Positions 13,805 to 15,062 of a stretch of DNA of 15,062 nucleotides are shown here, one piece after another. The stretch is from assembly GCA_003694825.1 (NCBI GenBank), contig RFJS01000397.1:1-15062 (forward strand), written 5' to 3'. The notes under the pieces are model-generated. The model was not told where the DNA came from, ran no database searches, and saw only the letters and a list, made by a program, of their open reading frames with translations. The DNA is from Verrucomicrobiota bacterium. GTDB lineage: Bacteria; Verrucomicrobiota; Verrucomicrobiia; Opitutales; Opitutaceae. Each line of letters starts with the position of its first letter. Position 1 is the first letter of the stretch. A program made the translations under genes and the position numbers.

Positions 13805-14827
13805 ATGGCAGGCCCCGGCACAAACATGCGGCAGCCCCGGGCGGCAGGCGGATCGATGCGGCGGTGGCGGCGCGATACGATCCTGTATGCAGTGCTCGTG
13901 CAGGTGGCGCTTCTCGGCCTGACGATTTTTGTCGTCGTCATCCGGCCGGGAGCGCGCGAGGAGCCGGCCTTTACCGCGAAACACACGGTGCGCCTGCCGC
14001 AGCGGGAGCTGGAGCACCGGGTCGCCCTGGCCGACTTTCAGCACGCGGCCGCCGCGCCCCTGCGGCTCGAGACGCTCACGACCGCGGCGCTGCTGCCGCC
14101 GGATCTGCCGGCGCTGCCGGCTGCGCCGCGCGTCGAGGTCGAGGCGCTGGACGATGCCGACTTTCTCGCGCGCGACGCCCAGGCGCTGCTGGCGCAAGCC
14201 GGCCTGGCGGGAACGATGAACGGACTGAAGAGCGCGGCGTCGACCGCCGCCTTTTTCGGTGTCGAGGCCACCGGTGAGCGGATCGTGCTCGTGGTCAACA
14301 CCTCCGTCTCGGTGCGCAACCGCGCGAAGCGGCGCGGCGTGAGCTGGCAGCGCATTCAGGATGAAGTCATTCGCATGGTCGACGGGCTCGAGAGTTCGAC
14401 CCGCTTCGGCCTCGTGCAGTTCAGCCAGGGCGTGCGGCTCTTTCACGACACGCTCGTGCCGGCCACCACCGCCAACCGCGAAGCCGTCCGGGCCTGGGTG
14501 CGTGAGTCGCTTCGGGGCAATCCACCTGTGCGGGAAGACGATGTCTGGTTCGGCCACGAGGCGGCGCTTGCGGTGGCCTTCCAGCTGGAGCCGGATGTCA
14601 TTTTCCTCGTCACCGATGGCGTGCTCGACCGCCGCGAGGTGCGTGGCGGGCGGATCACTTATCCACGCATCGATTTCGGCTCATTCATCGCCTCGGTGCG
14701 CCGCTTTGCCGCCGGCTCGCCACGGGAGGCGGTCGTTCATGTCATCGGCTTCGATCTCGATGCGCGGGCGCAGGCTGACATGCAGCGGCTGTGCCGGGCC
14801 TTCAACGGCCGCCTGCGGACGTTCTGA
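13805..14827 (+). CDS. Membrane-anchored von Willebrand A-like domain protein with altered MIDAS
   Basis: 340 aa from the ATG at 13805. ATGs at 13826 and 13856 are alternatives; the last has the best ribosome-site-like sequence (AGGCGG) and starts MRRWRRD right before the membrane helix. One transmembrane segment (about 25-47) is followed by an Ala/Pro/Leu-rich linker to about 145. A vWA-like domain (about 150-340) begins TAAFFGVEATGERIVLVVN. The MIDAS first motif, normally DxSxS, reads NTSVS (165-169). The later TDG (270-272) is kept in FLVTDGVLD. FGLVQFSQGVRLFHDTLVPA (201-220) and VVHVIGFDLD fit the alternating strands of the fold. The FFGVE...ERIVLVV start recalls verrucomicrobial and planctomycete vWA proteins fused to a single N-terminal helix. 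The vWA part probably lies in the periplasm and mediates protein contacts. Its 3' end overlaps the convergent gene by 26 bp. Confidence 0.82.
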   Translation: MAGPGTNMRQPRAAGGSMRRWRRDTILYAVLVQVALLGLTIFVVVIRPGAREEPAFTAKHTVRLPQRELEHRVALADFQHAAAAPLRLETLTTAALLPPDLPALPAAPRVEVEALDDADFLARDAQALLAQAGLAGTMNGLKSAASTAAFFGVEATGERIVLVVNTSVSVRNRAKRRGVSWQRIQDEVIRMVDGLESSTRFGLVQFSQGVRLFHDTLVPATTANREAVRAWVRESLRGNPPVREDDVWFGHEAALAVAFQLEPDVIFLVTDGVLDRREVRGGRITYPRIDFGSFIASVRRFAAGSPREAVVHVIGFDLDARAQADMQRLCRAFNGRLRTF

Positions 14828-15062
14828 GCGTGGCGGCAGCTTCCTGGCAGGCAGCCTGCCACCATGCGACTTCGCCGGGAAGCCCGTGCGCGGAAAGCCC
14901 ATCGGTGATCGTGGCCACATCCGGCTCGGCCACCTCGTGGCGGGGGTCGCCGTCGAGATCGGGCCGCGAGAGCCGCACCACGTGCCAGGCGGCCCAGGCA
15001 CGCCACCGGCGCTGGTGTTCGCGTGCGCCGCGCACGCGGTCGGCGAGGTGCTGGTAATGCAC
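14802..15062 (-). CDS. Unidentified protein, C-terminal part (enters from right edge)
   Basis: The last 86 codons of a gene that starts beyond the window. The frame has a very GC-rich third position (roughly four in five by eye) and natural composition, rich in Trp, His, Arg and Ala (for example WRAWAAWHVVRLSRPDLDGD, then VATITDGLSAHGLPGEVAWW), so it is probably real coding sequence. The GTG at the edge need not be the start. The helical, Ala/Arg-rich tail has no motif I recognise. It converges with the vWA gene, and the stop codons overlap by 26 bp. No signal peptide or membrane segment is seen in the visible part, and no function is assigned. Confidence 0.6.
   Translation of the reverse strand: MHYQHLADRVRGAREHQRRWRAWAAWHVVRLSRPDLDGDPRHEVAEPDVATITDGLSAHGLPGEVAWWQAACQEAAATLRTSAGGR

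Noticed and set aside
13712..14557. 281-codon minus-strand open frame opposite the vWA gene
   Set aside because: It is Arg/Gly/His-rich with no domain, and the plus-strand protein has a clear membrane helix and vWA strands.

Overview
The window is GC-rich bacterial chromosome with tightly packed genes. The gene set fits Verrucomicrobiota, most likely the Opitutales/Opitutaceae: a DUF1501 protein next to a planctomycete-type (PSCyt1) cytochrome protein, a fused gamma-alpha KorA, a TonB receptor with a verrucomicrobial-style N-terminus, and a secreted beta-helix protein with a C-terminal module common in verrucomicrobial exoproteins. The taxonomy is inferred from protein character, not from a marker gene. 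I see no insertion sequence, phage gene, integrase or CRISPR array.

Left part, minus strand (1-4912). The 2-oxoacid:ferredoxin oxidoreductase pair korA-korB is read leftward and ends at a clear intrinsic terminator (2041-2080). Beyond it lie a Tat-exported DUF1501 protein and, 9 bp further on, the start of a c-type cytochrome (PSCyt1) protein that runs off the left edge. DUF1501 and PSCyt1 proteins normally occur as exported pairs in Planctomycetes and Verrucomicrobia.

Middle (4913-6202). A divergent spacer with a 12-bp palindrome separates korA from a plus-strand EamA/DMT-type membrane transporter. A minus-strand tRNA-Asp(GTC) with encoded CCA and its own terminator follows.

Right-centre, plus strand (6460-12815). 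This is the most interesting block. It holds a 992-aa TonB-dependent receptor, then (30 bp later) a 614-aa secreted beta-helix protein with a separate C-terminal module, then two small exported proteins that are diverged tandem paralogues. The receptor and beta-helix protein look like one operon and may act together at the cell surface; the ligand is unknown. Strong hairpins lie between the later genes.

Right end (12883-15062). A minus-strand class I SAM methyltransferase is divergent from a plus-strand membrane-anchored von Willebrand A-like protein with an altered MIDAS motif. The spacer holds an orphan plus-strand terminator-like hairpin. The vWA gene overlaps tail-to-tail with the 3' end of an unidentified minus-strand gene that enters from the right edge.
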